Origin: Bacteroidota bacterium
Lineage (GTDB): Bacteria > Bacteroidota > Bacteroidia > Chitinophagales > Saprospiraceae
DNA length: 64,000 nt
Assembly: GCA_020160935.1 (NCBI GenBank)
Contig: JAIUPL010000004.1
Coordinates: forward strand, 186,001 to 250,000
Direction: 5' to 3'
Shown here: in pieces, positions 7,528-16,094 of the stretch
How positions within the stretch are numbered: the stretch's first letter is position 1
How the letters are laid out: every line of letters starts with the position of its first letter
Position numbers and translations under genes: made by a program
The notes under the pieces: generated by a model
What the model saw: the letters and a program-made list of their open reading frames with translations, nothing else
Told to the model about the DNA's origin: nothing
The model's database searches: none

Positions 7528-9903
7528 ATGTCCAGTTTTATACAAAAAGGTATCCGCACGATGCTGCTGCTTTTGGTGGCACAGCATGCTTTTGCACAAC
7601 GCCTTCTGAATGAACCCATCGACATCAGCGGCGATTTCCGCGATATGTCGAATACATATTTCGTAGCCGACAGCCTCGCCAATTTCGACCCGGCCAGCGG
7701 AACCGGTCGCCTGGTGTGGCAGCGCTCTTTGTACACCGTACGCCATGCATTCGACAACATGATGCTCGGTGTGAGCCCTGCGCCGCCCAACGAGTTTCCC
7801 TCCGGCGAGTACGCACCCAACCCTGCCCTGCCTTTTTCCATCGAATTTGTATCGCCGCGCACGGTGCGGATTCGCGCGCAGACAGGCCCCGATTTTCATC
7901 CACGCGAACCTTCCCTGATGCTGGTAAAAGAACCCTCGCGCGACGGTTCGTGGCTGTACAGCAAAATACAGGGCGGGCATCGCTATATCAGCAAATTCGG
8001 CAGCGTAACCATCCTGGAACACCCCTGGAAACTGGAGTTCCGCGATGCTTCCGGGCGTCTGCTCACCAGTACCCGCAACCCCGGCGACGTAGCCAAATCG
8101 TTTTACCCGACCCTCCCATTTTCATTTGTGCGCCGGGCTACGGATTACTCGCGCAGCGTGGCGGCAGTGTTTTCTTTGTCGCCCGATGAAAAAATCTTCG
8201 GTTGCGGCGAGTCGTTTACCAAACTGAACAAATACGGCCAGAAAGTAGTGCTTTGGACCGACGACGCCAATGGCGTGGAAAACACGGAGATATACAAACC
8301 CATTCCGTTTTTTCTCAGCAGCCGGGGTTATGGCATGTTTATGCATACTTCCACGCCCATTACCTGCGATTTTGGGGCTACTTTCGGAGCCAGCAATGCC
8401 CTGATGATTGGCGACGAGGCGCTGGACCTGTTTGTTTTTCTGGGCGAGCCAAAAGATATTCTGGATGAATACACCAACCTGACTGGCAAACCTGCCATGC
8501 CACCGCTGTGGTCGTTCGGACTGTGGATGAGCCGTATCACGTATTTTTCGGAAGCCGACGGCCGGCGCGTAGCCGATCAACTGCGGAAAAACCGCATCCC
8601 ATCTGATGTGATTCACTTCGATACGGGCTGGTTTGAGACAGACTGGCGCTGCAATTACGAGTTTTCGCCTTCGCGTTTCAAAGACCCGACAGGTATGATC
8701 CGCGACCTTCGCACGCAGGGCTTCCGCACCTGCCTGTGGCAATTGCCTTATTTCGTGCCTAAAAACACGCTTTTCAATGAAATTATGGAAAAAGGCCTGG
8801 CCGTGCGCGATGCGAAAGGCAACCTGCCTTACGAAGACGCTGTGCTGGATTTTTCCAATCCGAATACGGTCAACTGGTATCAGAAGAAAATTGAAGGATT
8901 GCTCAAACTTGGGGTAGCCGTGATCAAAGTCGATTTTGGTGAAGCGGCGCCCCCTAATGGCTTATACGCTTCCGGCCGCACCGGATTTTACGAACACAAC
9001 CTGTACCCGCTGCGCTACAACAAAACCGTAGCCGACATTACGAAACAAACCACGGGCGAAACCATCATCTGGGCGCGCAGCGCCTGGGCAGGCAGCCAAC
9101 GCTACCCGCTGCACTGGGGCGGCGACGCCGAAACCACGGACATGGGTATGCAGGCCGAACTGCGCGGCGGCCTCTCGCTGGGCTTGTCGGGCTTTTCTTT
9201 CTGGAGCCACGACGTAGGCGGTTTTGTTAAAAAAACGCCGCCGGAACTGTATAAACGCTGGCTCGGAATGGGCGTACTTACCTCGCACACACGTTGCCAC
9301 GGACAACCGCCCAAAGAACCCTGGGAATACGGCCAGGGTTTTCAGGATACTTTCCGCATGGCCATCGAGATGAAATACCGCCTGATGCCTTATGTGTATG
9401 CACAGGCAAAACATTGCACGGAAAAAGGCTTGCCCATGCTGCGTGCCCTGTTTGTGGAATACCCGAACGACCCGGGCTCCTGGCTTGTCGACAATGAATA
9501 CCTCTACGGCATCGACATTCTTGTGGCGCCCCTGTTTGAAGAAAATGAAACCAGTCGCGATGTATATCTGCCACCTGGCCAATGGATTGATTATCAAAGC
9601 AAAAAAGTGTACTCCGGCGGCTGGCATCGTATGGAGGGCGGCGCCATTCCGGTAGTGATGCTGGTGCGCGATGGCGCGGTTATTCCACATATCGGACTGG
9701 CGCAATCGACCAATGACATGGACTGGAACAACCTGGAACTGGTCGTTTTTTCAACGACCGGTGCTGAATCCAAAGGGAAAATATGCCTGCCTGCCGATCA
9801 GCAATTGCAGGATATTTCCGTAGTGAAAAAAGGCAAGGGTTATACTTTGACGAAAGACCCGACAGGCGGGAAGGTGAAGTGGACGGTACGCGGGTACAGG
9901 TAG
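7528..9903 (+). CDS. Glycoside hydrolase family 31, probable alpha-xylosidase
   Basis: The 791-residue product has a signal peptide ending near AQHAFAQ. The barrel carries FDTGWFETDWRCNYEF, the nucleophile motif VIKVDFGEAAP (Asp469), the acid/base region LHWGGDAET (Asp533) and FSFWSHDVGGFVKKTP. The sequence DFGE after the nucleophile is typical of YicI-like alpha-xylosidases rather than alpha-glucosidases. The predicted reaction is release of alpha-D-xylose from xylogluco-oligosaccharides in the periplasm. It probably forms a short operon with the DMT gene just upstream and lies near the GH95 fucosidase. Substrate is inferred from motif and context. Confidence 0.88.
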   Translation: MSSFIQKGIRTMLLLLVAQHAFAQRLLNEPIDISGDFRDMSNTYFVADSLANFDPASGTGRLVWQRSLYTVRHAFDNMMLGVSPAPPNEFPSGEYAPNPALPFSIEFVSPRTVRIRAQTGPDFHPREPSLMLVKEPSRDGSWLYSKIQGGHRYISKFGSVTILEHPWKLEFRDASGRLLTSTRNPGDVAKSFYPTLPFSFVRRATDYSRSVAAVFSLSPDEKIFGCGESFTKLNKYGQKVVLWTDDANGVENTEIYKPIPFFLSSRGYGMFMHTSTPITCDFGATFGASNALMIGDEALDLFVFLGEPKDILDEYTNLTGKPAMPPLWSFGLWMSRITYFSEADGRRVADQLRKNRIPSDVIHFDTGWFETDWRCNYEFSPSRFKDPTGMIRDLRTQGFRTCLWQLPYFVPKNTLFNEIMEKGLAVRDAKGNLPYEDAVLDFSNPNTVNWYQKKIEGLLKLGVAVIKVDFGEAAPPNGLYASGRTGFYEHNLYPLRYNKTVADITKQTTGETIIWARSAWAGSQRYPLHWGGDAETTDMGMQAELRGGLSLGLSGFSFWSHDVGGFVKKTPPELYKRWLGMGVLTSHTRCHGQPPKEPWEYGQGFQDTFRMAIEMKYRLMPYVYAQAKHCTEKGLPMLRALFVEYPNDPGSWLVDNEYLYGIDILVAPLFEENETSRDVYLPPGQWIDYQSKKVYSGGWHRMEGGAIPVVMLVRDGAVIPHIGLAQSTNDMDWNNLELVVFSTTGAESKGKICLPADQQLQDISVVKKGKGYTLTKDPTGGKVKWTVRGYR

Positions 9904-9919
9904 AAAACTAATGGTTTTT

Positions 9920-9963
9920 GTAGGCAAGAGCGAAATAGATTATATATTAGCGCTCTTGCCTAC
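9920..9963. terminator. Perfect 13-bp stem hairpin after the GH31 gene
   Basis: GTAGGCAAGAGCG (9920-9932) is exactly repeated in inverse at 9951-9963 around an 18-nt AT-rich loop. It begins 16 nt after the GH31 stop and ends 23 nt before the EcoRV-type nuclease start. No U-run follows, so it may be a processing or insulating hairpin, or an operator, rather than an intrinsic terminator. Confidence 0.6.
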
Positions 9964-9986
9964 ACTGCTTCAAAAATTCCCTTTTG

Positions 9987-10895
9987 ATGGATTTAAAAGA
10001 AAAAAACAGATACAAAGATGCATTCAAACATGACTTGCGCAAGTTTGCTGATAAACTTGTGTCATATGTATCGACTGAGGGCGGAGAATGGTCAGTAAAA
10101 GGGTTCATAGACGTTTACAAGAATATCTACACGATTTCATCTGACACCAAAATTGTTTCCAAAATCCTTGAAATACACATTTTTCCACAAATACTCCAAT
10201 TCGCTAAAGAAGCAGGATACAAAATAGTACTTGCCGAAAAACAGAATTGGTATCCTGATTTGACTTTTATTCATGAAGCAAACAGTAGTGTAAAATTTGC
10301 ACTTGACATAAAGACCACTTTTAGGAGGAATCACAATACCGCAGGTTTTACGTTAGGTAGCCATGGCGGATACTTCAAGGAAAGGGACAAGAATAAAAAT
10401 ATTCAATTCCCGTATAATGAATACCTGGGGCATTTTTGTCTTGGTGTGATTTATACCAGAGCAGAAGGGGATGATTTATCCGATACTGACATTTATCAGG
10501 TGCAGGAATTGCAGGAAGAATATGAAACACCGCAGAAAAAAGTAGGATCGAGAGAAGTAACTACTGTGAAAAATCTAACATCCATTACTTCTGTCATCAA
10601 GAATTTTGACTTTTTCGTAGCCGAAAAATGGAAAATTGCAAGTGACGCACAAGGCTCCGGGAACACTGCCAACATAGGATCGGTCACAGATATTGAGGCC
10701 CTAAAAAATGAATCAGGTGTATTCAGTAATCTTGGAGAGGAATGGTTCGACGAATACTGGATGAATTACGGGGTAGCAACCATGTTAAAAGGAGAAAGAC
10801 CGGTCAAAATAACTACGCTAAAAGATTTCCTCCTTTTCAAAGGCAGACCCGACCTTATTGACCAAATAGTTACAAAAAACAGGGCTAAAAAATGA
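9987..10895 (+). CDS. EcoRV-type restriction endonuclease (predicted GATATC)
   Basis: The 302-residue product aligns by eye with R.EcoRV (245 residues). SSDTKIVSKILEI corresponds to the SDTKVLSTIFEL region. The catalytic PD-D-x-K set is NWYPDLTF (Asp91) and KFALDIKTTF (Asp107, Lys109). The R-loop that reads bases in EcoRV is conserved as GSGNTANIGS (residues 223-232; EcoRV has GSGNTTNIGS). It carries an N-terminal extension and a short C-terminal tail relative to EcoRV. Recognition of GATATC with blunt cutting is therefore a specific prediction. ATG at 9987 is used; the in-frame TTG just before is unlikely. The stop overlaps the methyltransferase start by 4 bp. Its A+T-rich codons differ from neighbouring genes, suggesting acquisition by transfer. 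Confidence 0.92.
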   Translation: MDLKEKNRYKDAFKHDLRKFADKLVSYVSTEGGEWSVKGFIDVYKNIYTISSDTKIVSKILEIHIFPQILQFAKEAGYKIVLAEKQNWYPDLTFIHEANSSVKFALDIKTTFRRNHNTAGFTLGSHGGYFKERDKNKNIQFPYNEYLGHFCLGVIYTRAEGDDLSDTDIYQVQELQEEYETPQKKVGSREVTTVKNLTSITSVIKNFDFFVAEKWKIASDAQGSGNTANIGSVTDIEALKNESGVFSNLGEEWFDEYWMNYGVATMLKGERPVKITTLKDFLLFKGRPDLIDQIVTKNRAKK

Positions 10896-11809
10896 GAGTT
10901 TTTATTCCGCCAATAAAAAGCCAGGGAATCAAAACTAAATTAGTACCCTGGATTATAGATGTAGTCCCACCTTCTAATGGTTGGTGGATTGAGCCTTTTT
11001 TGGGTACCGGCGTGGTCGCTTTCAATTCCGGGTTTAACAAAGCAATTTTGAATGATACCAATCCTCATATCATCAATTTTTACATTGGAATTCAAAAAGG
11101 AGAAATTACAGCGCCAAAAATTCGTGCGTATCTGGAAGAAGAAGGAGAATTGTTGAGTAAAGCCGGCAATAATGGATATGAACATTATCTGACGGTTAGA
11201 AGCCGATTCAATAAAGATTTTTCTCCCTTCGATTTCATCTTCCTTTCTCGTGCAGGTTTTAACGGTATGATGAGATTCGGTAAAAAAGGAAATTGGAATA
11301 TTCCGTTTTGTAAAAAGCCTAACCGCTTCTCTCAGGCATATATCACAAAAATTTCCAATCAGGTTTCAACGATAGCACAAATTATCAAACCGCATCCAGA
11401 TTGGACATTCTTCAACAAATCCTTCGCAGAAATTATCCCGCTTGCCAAGGAAGGCGATGTGATTTACTGTGACCCGCCCTATTTTGGCCGTCATGTAGAT
11501 TATTACAACGGTTGGACAGAAGATGACGAAGCCTTGTTATTCCATTTGTTGTCAAATACAAGGGCAAAATTTATTCTTTCAACCTGGCACCACAATGATT
11601 GGAGAGCAAATGACATGATAACCAAATACTGGGGAAAGTTCAACGTGATCACCAGAGACCATTTCTACCATAATGGAGCGAGTATCGAGAATAGAAAGAC
11701 TGTTGTAGAAGCTTTGGTTTGTAATTTTACACCTCCTGCCCATATTCTACAACACAACCATGGAGTAAAAAAGAAAGAGGTGCTTCAACTATCTCTTCCC
11801 TTAGGATAA
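10892..11809 (+). CDS. DNA adenine-N6 methyltransferase, D12/Dam class (M.EcoRV-like)
   Basis: The 305-residue product opens with the class motif X region PPIKSQGIKTKLVPWI, then motif I FLGTG (residues 36-40) and motif IV DPPY (residues 194-197). This order is that of the alpha-group Dam/D12 family, which includes M.EcoRV. SRAGFNGMMRFGKKGNWNIPF fits the family's target-recognition region. It overlaps the nuclease gene by ATGA, so the two are translationally coupled with the nuclease first. Predicted role: protect host GATATC sites by N6-adenine methylation. Base composition matches the nuclease, not the flanks. Confidence 0.92.
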   Translation: MRVFIPPIKSQGIKTKLVPWIIDVVPPSNGWWIEPFLGTGVVAFNSGFNKAILNDTNPHIINFYIGIQKGEITAPKIRAYLEEEGELLSKAGNNGYEHYLTVRSRFNKDFSPFDFIFLSRAGFNGMMRFGKKGNWNIPFCKKPNRFSQAYITKISNQVSTIAQIIKPHPDWTFFNKSFAEIIPLAKEGDVIYCDPPYFGRHVDYYNGWTEDDEALLFHLLSNTRAKFILSTWHHNDWRANDMITKYWGKFNVITRDHFYHNGASIENRKTVVEALVCNFTPPAHILQHNHGVKKKEVLQLSLPLG

Positions 11810-11855
11810 GCTCAAATTTTCGAAATAATTCGAAGCAATCCATTTATTTCTGGCT

Positions 11856-12695
11856 ATGACCAATCAAACTACTCCTCGCCGTCAGGGCGACACCTACCAC
11901 ATCACCCCCGATGAAATCCGCCAATATCGCGAACAGGGCTACCTCGTGCTCGAAAACGTACTCACAGAAGAGGAAGTTGGAGCACTCGAACCCTGGTTCG
12001 ATCATTTCATCCACGGGAAAGAGCCTGGCATGGAGAAGGATTTTTGCGATATGAGCCAGCCGTATGGCACCCCTGTGGAAGAGTTCCAACTGGTGAATGC
12101 CATGCTGCCCAGCACCTACAGGCCCGAATTGAAAAACAACATTTTTTTCAGGGTGGCACAAAGTATCGCCGATCAATTGTACCCGGAAGGCGTGGCGCGT
12201 ATGGATTACGAGCAGTTTCTGGCTAAAAAACCCAATAAAACAAAGGCCGAGTTTGCCATGCACCAAGACCTGGGCTACTGGCCCAAAACGCCCAATACCT
12301 GGACGGCCACTTTTTCCCTGGCCATCAATGACGCCACCATTGAAAACGGCTGCCTGCAGGTCATTCCCGGCACCAACCACGAACCCGAACTCCGCCCGCA
12401 CCGCCCCAAGGACTATGGCCATCAGCACGATGAAAACATGGATCGTTCCGATTCGCACACGCTCGTCATTGAAAGCCTGCCTACCGACAAACCCGTTTTT
12501 TTGCCCGTAAAACGCGGCAGCATTACCATCCACGATGAACGCATCGTGCACGGCTCGGGCGGAAACTATACCACCGAATGGCGCAAAACCTACGTGATGG
12601 CATTCCGCGACGAGCAAACCATCGCTGCCGAGCGTGCCATCGGGTTCACCCATTCGCACAACGACAGCCTCGACTGGAAAGAAATCATTCAATAA
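11856..12695 (+). CDS. Phytanoyl-CoA dioxygenase (PhyH) family protein
   Basis: The 279-residue cytoplasmic product has the Fe(II)/2-oxoglutarate dioxygenase facial triad: His136-x-Asp138 in FAMHQDLGYW and His232 in DERIVHGSGGN. LAINDATIENGCLQVIPGTN is the characteristic PhyH core. REQGYLVLENVLTEEEV is the usual N-terminal entry helix. The family hydroxylates varied small molecules; nothing here fixes the substrate. It starts 46 bp after the EcoRV-type system but its codon use is like the rest of the chromosome, so it is probably not part of that module. Confidence 0.85.
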   Translation: MTNQTTPRRQGDTYHITPDEIRQYREQGYLVLENVLTEEEVGALEPWFDHFIHGKEPGMEKDFCDMSQPYGTPVEEFQLVNAMLPSTYRPELKNNIFFRVAQSIADQLYPEGVARMDYEQFLAKKPNKTKAEFAMHQDLGYWPKTPNTWTATFSLAINDATIENGCLQVIPGTNHEPELRPHRPKDYGHQHDENMDRSDSHTLVIESLPTDKPVFLPVKRGSITIHDERIVHGSGGNYTTEWRKTYVMAFRDEQTIAAERAIGFTHSHNDSLDWKEIIQ

Positions 12696-12749
12696 TCGCG
12701 GGTTTTCCTGCATAAGCAACCGATTCCAATTCTTAAATTCTCTTTTTTT

Positions 12750-15700
12750 ATGAAATCACTTCTCCCGCTGTTTATACTTTTCACGTTGGTGTCAGCAGCA
12801 ACGGCCCAAAACGCGAAAAAAAATCCACCTCAAAAAGGCGCCGGTTACGAATCCTGGCAAACCAAGATTCGACGCCCCGATGGCGTCGCTATCCCCACCG
12901 TAAAATCCCCCCTTCCATCGTCAGGGAGCGCGCTTCGTCAGCCCATGCCCGCGTTGAACCGGGTATCCGGAGCCCCGGTGTCTGTAAAAATTACCAAAGA
13001 TAAAAACGGCCTTCCCATCGCCTTTCAAGGCAAAACGGCTGCCTCGGGTAGTGCTTCGGATGTGCAGGAGGCAGGTATTCGTGCCCTGCAATACCTGGCC
13101 AGCCTGGAGCCTGCTGCCATCAACGAGCCCCTGGCCGAGTTTATCGTTTCCAACGTAAAAACGGACGCGCAGGGTAATACTCATGTGCGTTTGCAACAGG
13201 TGCTGATGGGCGTTCCTGTGTACGGCGCCGAACTGATTGCGCATACGCACAATGGCGCGTTCGATATGCTCAACGGACGCTACTATCCTACGCCTGTTAT
13301 TGAAAATGTAACGCCCGCGCTCGATGCCCGACGTGCCATCGAGCAGGTGAAACTGGACATTGGCGCCGACAAGGTGAAAACTACCTGGTCTGAACAGGAA
13401 TTGCAAATCATCGGCGGACATCCATTCAGCAGCGAACTGGTTATTTACCATAAGGATCGCCAGTTGAATACCGAACGCCTGGCCTGGTACATCGTGGCAC
13501 ACCCCAACCTGATGGCGCGTAAAGTGTATTTTGTAGACGCTCAAACCGGCGCTATCCTGCACCAGTATGACAATACGTGCAACATTGCGGGGCATGCTCA
13601 TGAGAGAGGTGAGAGGCGAGAGGTGAGAGGTGAGATGCGAGAGGTGAGAAGTGAGACGCGAGAGGTGAGAGAGGAGAAATTGTTAGTAGATGGGCCTGTT
13701 CCGGCATCGGGCACTGATCTGTTAAATGTAAACCGCTCTTTCGGTGCCTGGCAGTCGGGCAATACCATTGTGATGGAAGATGCCAGCAAACCGATGTTCA
13801 ACAACAGTGCCTCCTCCATGCCGAATGACCCAGTGGGAGCAATTGTTACCGTTGACGCGCTGAACACCTCGCCGGCCAATCAGGCTTCCTTCAACTATAC
13901 GCTTGCTACCTCCGGCTCCACTACATTCAGTAACGCCACAGCCGTCAGCACACACTGGAACAGTATCAAAAGTTACGACTATTTCAATACCACCTTCGGG
14001 CGCAACTCCATCGATGGTGTAGGCGGCAATATCATCGCATTTTACAATGTAGCAGACGACGACGGCACCTCCATGGAAAATGCCTACTGGAACGGTGCTG
14101 CCATGTGGTACGGCAATGGTGGCAGTATTTTCAAAAAACTGGCCCGGGGCCTCGACGTAGGCGGCCATGAAATGACCCACGGTGTGGTGGAAAAAACCGC
14201 CAACCTCGAATACCAGGATGAAAGCGGCGCACTCAATGAATCCTTCGCCGATGTATTCGGCGCCATGATCGATCGCGACGACTGGACGATTGGTGAAGAC
14301 GTCATGCAAAGCGGCGTCAACCCCAATGGCGTACTCCGCAGCCTGCAAGACCCGCACAACGGCGTCAGTTCGAGCAGCCAATGGTGGCAACCCAGCCATA
14401 CCAATGAACAGTACAACGGTAATGACGACAATGGCGGCGTACACATCAACAGCGGTATTCCCAACCACGCTTTTTACCTCTTTGCCAATGCAGCAGGCGT
14501 AGGCAAAGACAAAGCAGAACTGGTGTACTACAAAGCACTGGATGACTATCTGGTGAAATCCAGCCAGTTTATCGATGCCCGTATTGCTGTGATTCAGGCC
14601 GCTACCGATTTGTACGGCACTACCGTAGCCAACGCCGCTGCTACTGCATTTTCGCAGGTGGGTATCGGCAGCGCGCCAGGCGGCAATTACCTGGGCCAAC
14701 TTTCGCCTAACCCGGGTGAAGACCTCATCCTCTGCGTTACGAACAACGACCAGAACCTCGACATTGCCCTGAGCGATGGCACCGTATTGGGTTCTATTTA
14801 CACAGGTGGCGTACGCAGCCGCCCCAGCGTGTCAGATGACGGTTCGCAAGTGGCTTTCGTGAATGCCGAAGGCGATATTATTCTGGTCGATCTGGTGTAC
14901 ACACAATCGCAGATTATCCCTACCGTCAACCCGCCATACTCTGCCGAACCCATCTGGCGCAATGTAGCCATTTCCAAAGACGGTAATTACCTGGCGGCCA
15001 TTACGGAAGATGCGGATAACAAAATCTACATCGCCGACCTGTTGAGCATCCTGGGAGATACGTATGTGTATGTACTGTACAATCCTACCTATTCTGAAAA
15101 TACCGTTACCGGCGAGGTACAGTATGCCGACGTGCTTGAATTCGACTATTCGGGCGAAAACCTGATGTACGATGCGTTCAACAACTTGTCTAACGGCAGC
15201 ACCGACCTGAGTTACTGGGACATCAGTTTCCTGCAATTCCGCGACAATGGCGAGTTCGTTACCGGCACGCCATTCATTTCCAAATTGTTTACCGGTATTC
15301 CTGAAAATACCAGCATCGGCGACCCGGCTTTTGCCAAAAACTCGCCTTACGTGCTGGCGTTCGACTTTTTTGCCAATGACGGTTCTTTCTATGATGTGTA
15401 CGGCTCCAACTCCGAAACCGGCGACTACGATGTCATTGTAAGTGATAATGGTGATCTGGGCTGGCCGAGTTACAACCGCCTCGACAATGCAGTACTTCAC
15501 CAAAGTCCCGATATTTTCGGCGACTACGACCTGTATCTGCAAGGCGTAAACAACACCAAAATTACCGGTCAGGGCAATGCCAGTTTGCTGATTACCAGCC
15601 GTCAGCAAGGCGTTTGGTACGCTACCGGCGACCGCAGTTTGCAGGTAGGCACCGAAGAAGCATCTGCTTCGGCTCTGCAACTGTCCGTGGCGCCCAACCC

Positions 15701-15923
15701 TGCCACCGATCGGGTTCAAATCAGCCTGCAAAGCGCTGAAAACACCTCCGCACAAGTAACAATCAGCAATCTGCTCGGCGAAACCCTGCAAACCCAAACG
15801 GTGCAGTTGAACAGCGGATCGAATCAGTTTGACCTGCGCCTGGGTCAATTGCCCGCAGGCACTTACTTGCTGCGCATCGCTACCGGCAAAACGGGCGCTG
15901 TGGTGAAAGTGGTGAAACGCTGA
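12750..15923 (+). CDS. Thermolysin-like M4 metalloprotease with beta-propeller and T9SS sorting domain
   Basis: The 1057-residue product has a signal peptide (SAATAQ at the cleavage region), FTP and PepSY propeptide domains (about 60-270), then an M4 catalytic domain with zinc site GGHEMTHGV (His473, Glu474, His477) and third ligand Glu497 in ALNESFADVFG. From about 650 to 970 there are TolB-like propeller repeats (RPSVSDDGSQVAFV, NVAISKDGNYLAAI). The end (APNPATDRVQISL, LPAGTYLLRIATGK) is a T9SS type A sorting domain. Residues 285-309 are a charged Arg/Glu repeat, encoded by a tandem DNA repeat, in the linker between propeptide and catalytic domain. A secreted, self-processed protease is predicted. 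Confidence 0.92.
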   Translation: MKSLLPLFILFTLVSAATAQNAKKNPPQKGAGYESWQTKIRRPDGVAIPTVKSPLPSSGSALRQPMPALNRVSGAPVSVKITKDKNGLPIAFQGKTAASGSASDVQEAGIRALQYLASLEPAAINEPLAEFIVSNVKTDAQGNTHVRLQQVLMGVPVYGAELIAHTHNGAFDMLNGRYYPTPVIENVTPALDARRAIEQVKLDIGADKVKTTWSEQELQIIGGHPFSSELVIYHKDRQLNTERLAWYIVAHPNLMARKVYFVDAQTGAILHQYDNTCNIAGHAHERGERREVRGEMREVRSETREVREEKLLVDGPVPASGTDLLNVNRSFGAWQSGNTIVMEDASKPMFNNSASSMPNDPVGAIVTVDALNTSPANQASFNYTLATSGSTTFSNATAVSTHWNSIKSYDYFNTTFGRNSIDGVGGNIIAFYNVADDDGTSMENAYWNGAAMWYGNGGSIFKKLARGLDVGGHEMTHGVVEKTANLEYQDESGALNESFADVFGAMIDRDDWTIGEDVMQSGVNPNGVLRSLQDPHNGVSSSSQWWQPSHTNEQYNGNDDNGGVHINSGIPNHAFYLFANAAGVGKDKAELVYYKALDDYLVKSSQFIDARIAVIQAATDLYGTTVANAAATAFSQVGIGSAPGGNYLGQLSPNPGEDLILCVTNNDQNLDIALSDGTVLGSIYTGGVRSRPSVSDDGSQVAFVNAEGDIILVDLVYTQSQIIPTVNPPYSAEPIWRNVAISKDGNYLAAITEDADNKIYIADLLSILGDTYVYVLYNPTYSENTVTGEVQYADVLEFDYSGENLMYDAFNNLSNGSTDLSYWDISFLQFRDNGEFVTGTPFISKLFTGIPENTSIGDPAFAKNSPYVLAFDFFANDGSFYDVYGSNSETGDYDVIVSDNGDLGWPSYNRLDNAVLHQSPDIFGDYDLYLQGVNNTKITGQGNASLLITSRQQGVWYATGDRSLQVGTEEASASALQLSVAPNPATDRVQISLQSAENTSAQVTISNLLGETLQTQTVQLNSGSNQFDLRLGQLPAGTYLLRIATGKTGAVVKVVKR
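13602..13677 (+). repeat. In-frame tandem GAGAGGTGAGA-type repeat inside the M4 protease gene
   Basis: About 76 bp consist of imperfect units such as GAGAGGTGAGAGGCGAGAG. They resemble the arms of the intergenic palindrome at 31731-31957 (GTGAGAGAGTGAGAGGTG). The stretch keeps frame and encodes ERGERREVRGEMREVRSE and similar, between DNTCNIAGHAH and LLVDGPVPASGTDLL. Only one arm orientation is present. Family alignments would normally have a short linker here. Confidence 0.85.
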
Positions 15924-15929
15924 TGAGGA

Positions 15930-16074
15930 GGGGTTGAACAGGATTTGTCTGGATTTTAAAGAATTAGAAGGATTCCCGATTTCGTGATGACAATTTTAAT
16001 AATTTTTAAAATTTTGTCTGCTACGTAAGGAATCCTTCTAATTCTTTAAAATCCAAAAAATCCTGTTCAACCCC
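15930..16074. repeat. Long imperfect palindrome, family A copy 3
   Basis: The left arm 15930-15974 (GGGGTTGAACAGGATTTG through GAATTAGAAGGATT) pairs with 16031-16074. The arms match each other closely, including GGATTTTAAAGAATTAGAAG. The roughly 56-bp loop is again AT-rich. It lies 6 bp after the M4 protease stop and 20 bp before the GH92 start. Confidence 0.88.
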
Positions 16075-16094
16075 ACCACCAAAATCCTTCCCGC

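Noticed and set aside
14832-15848. A 338-codon open frame antisense to the M4 protease
   Set aside because: It is covered by the propeller and sorting-domain coding region on the plus strand and has no independent signals.
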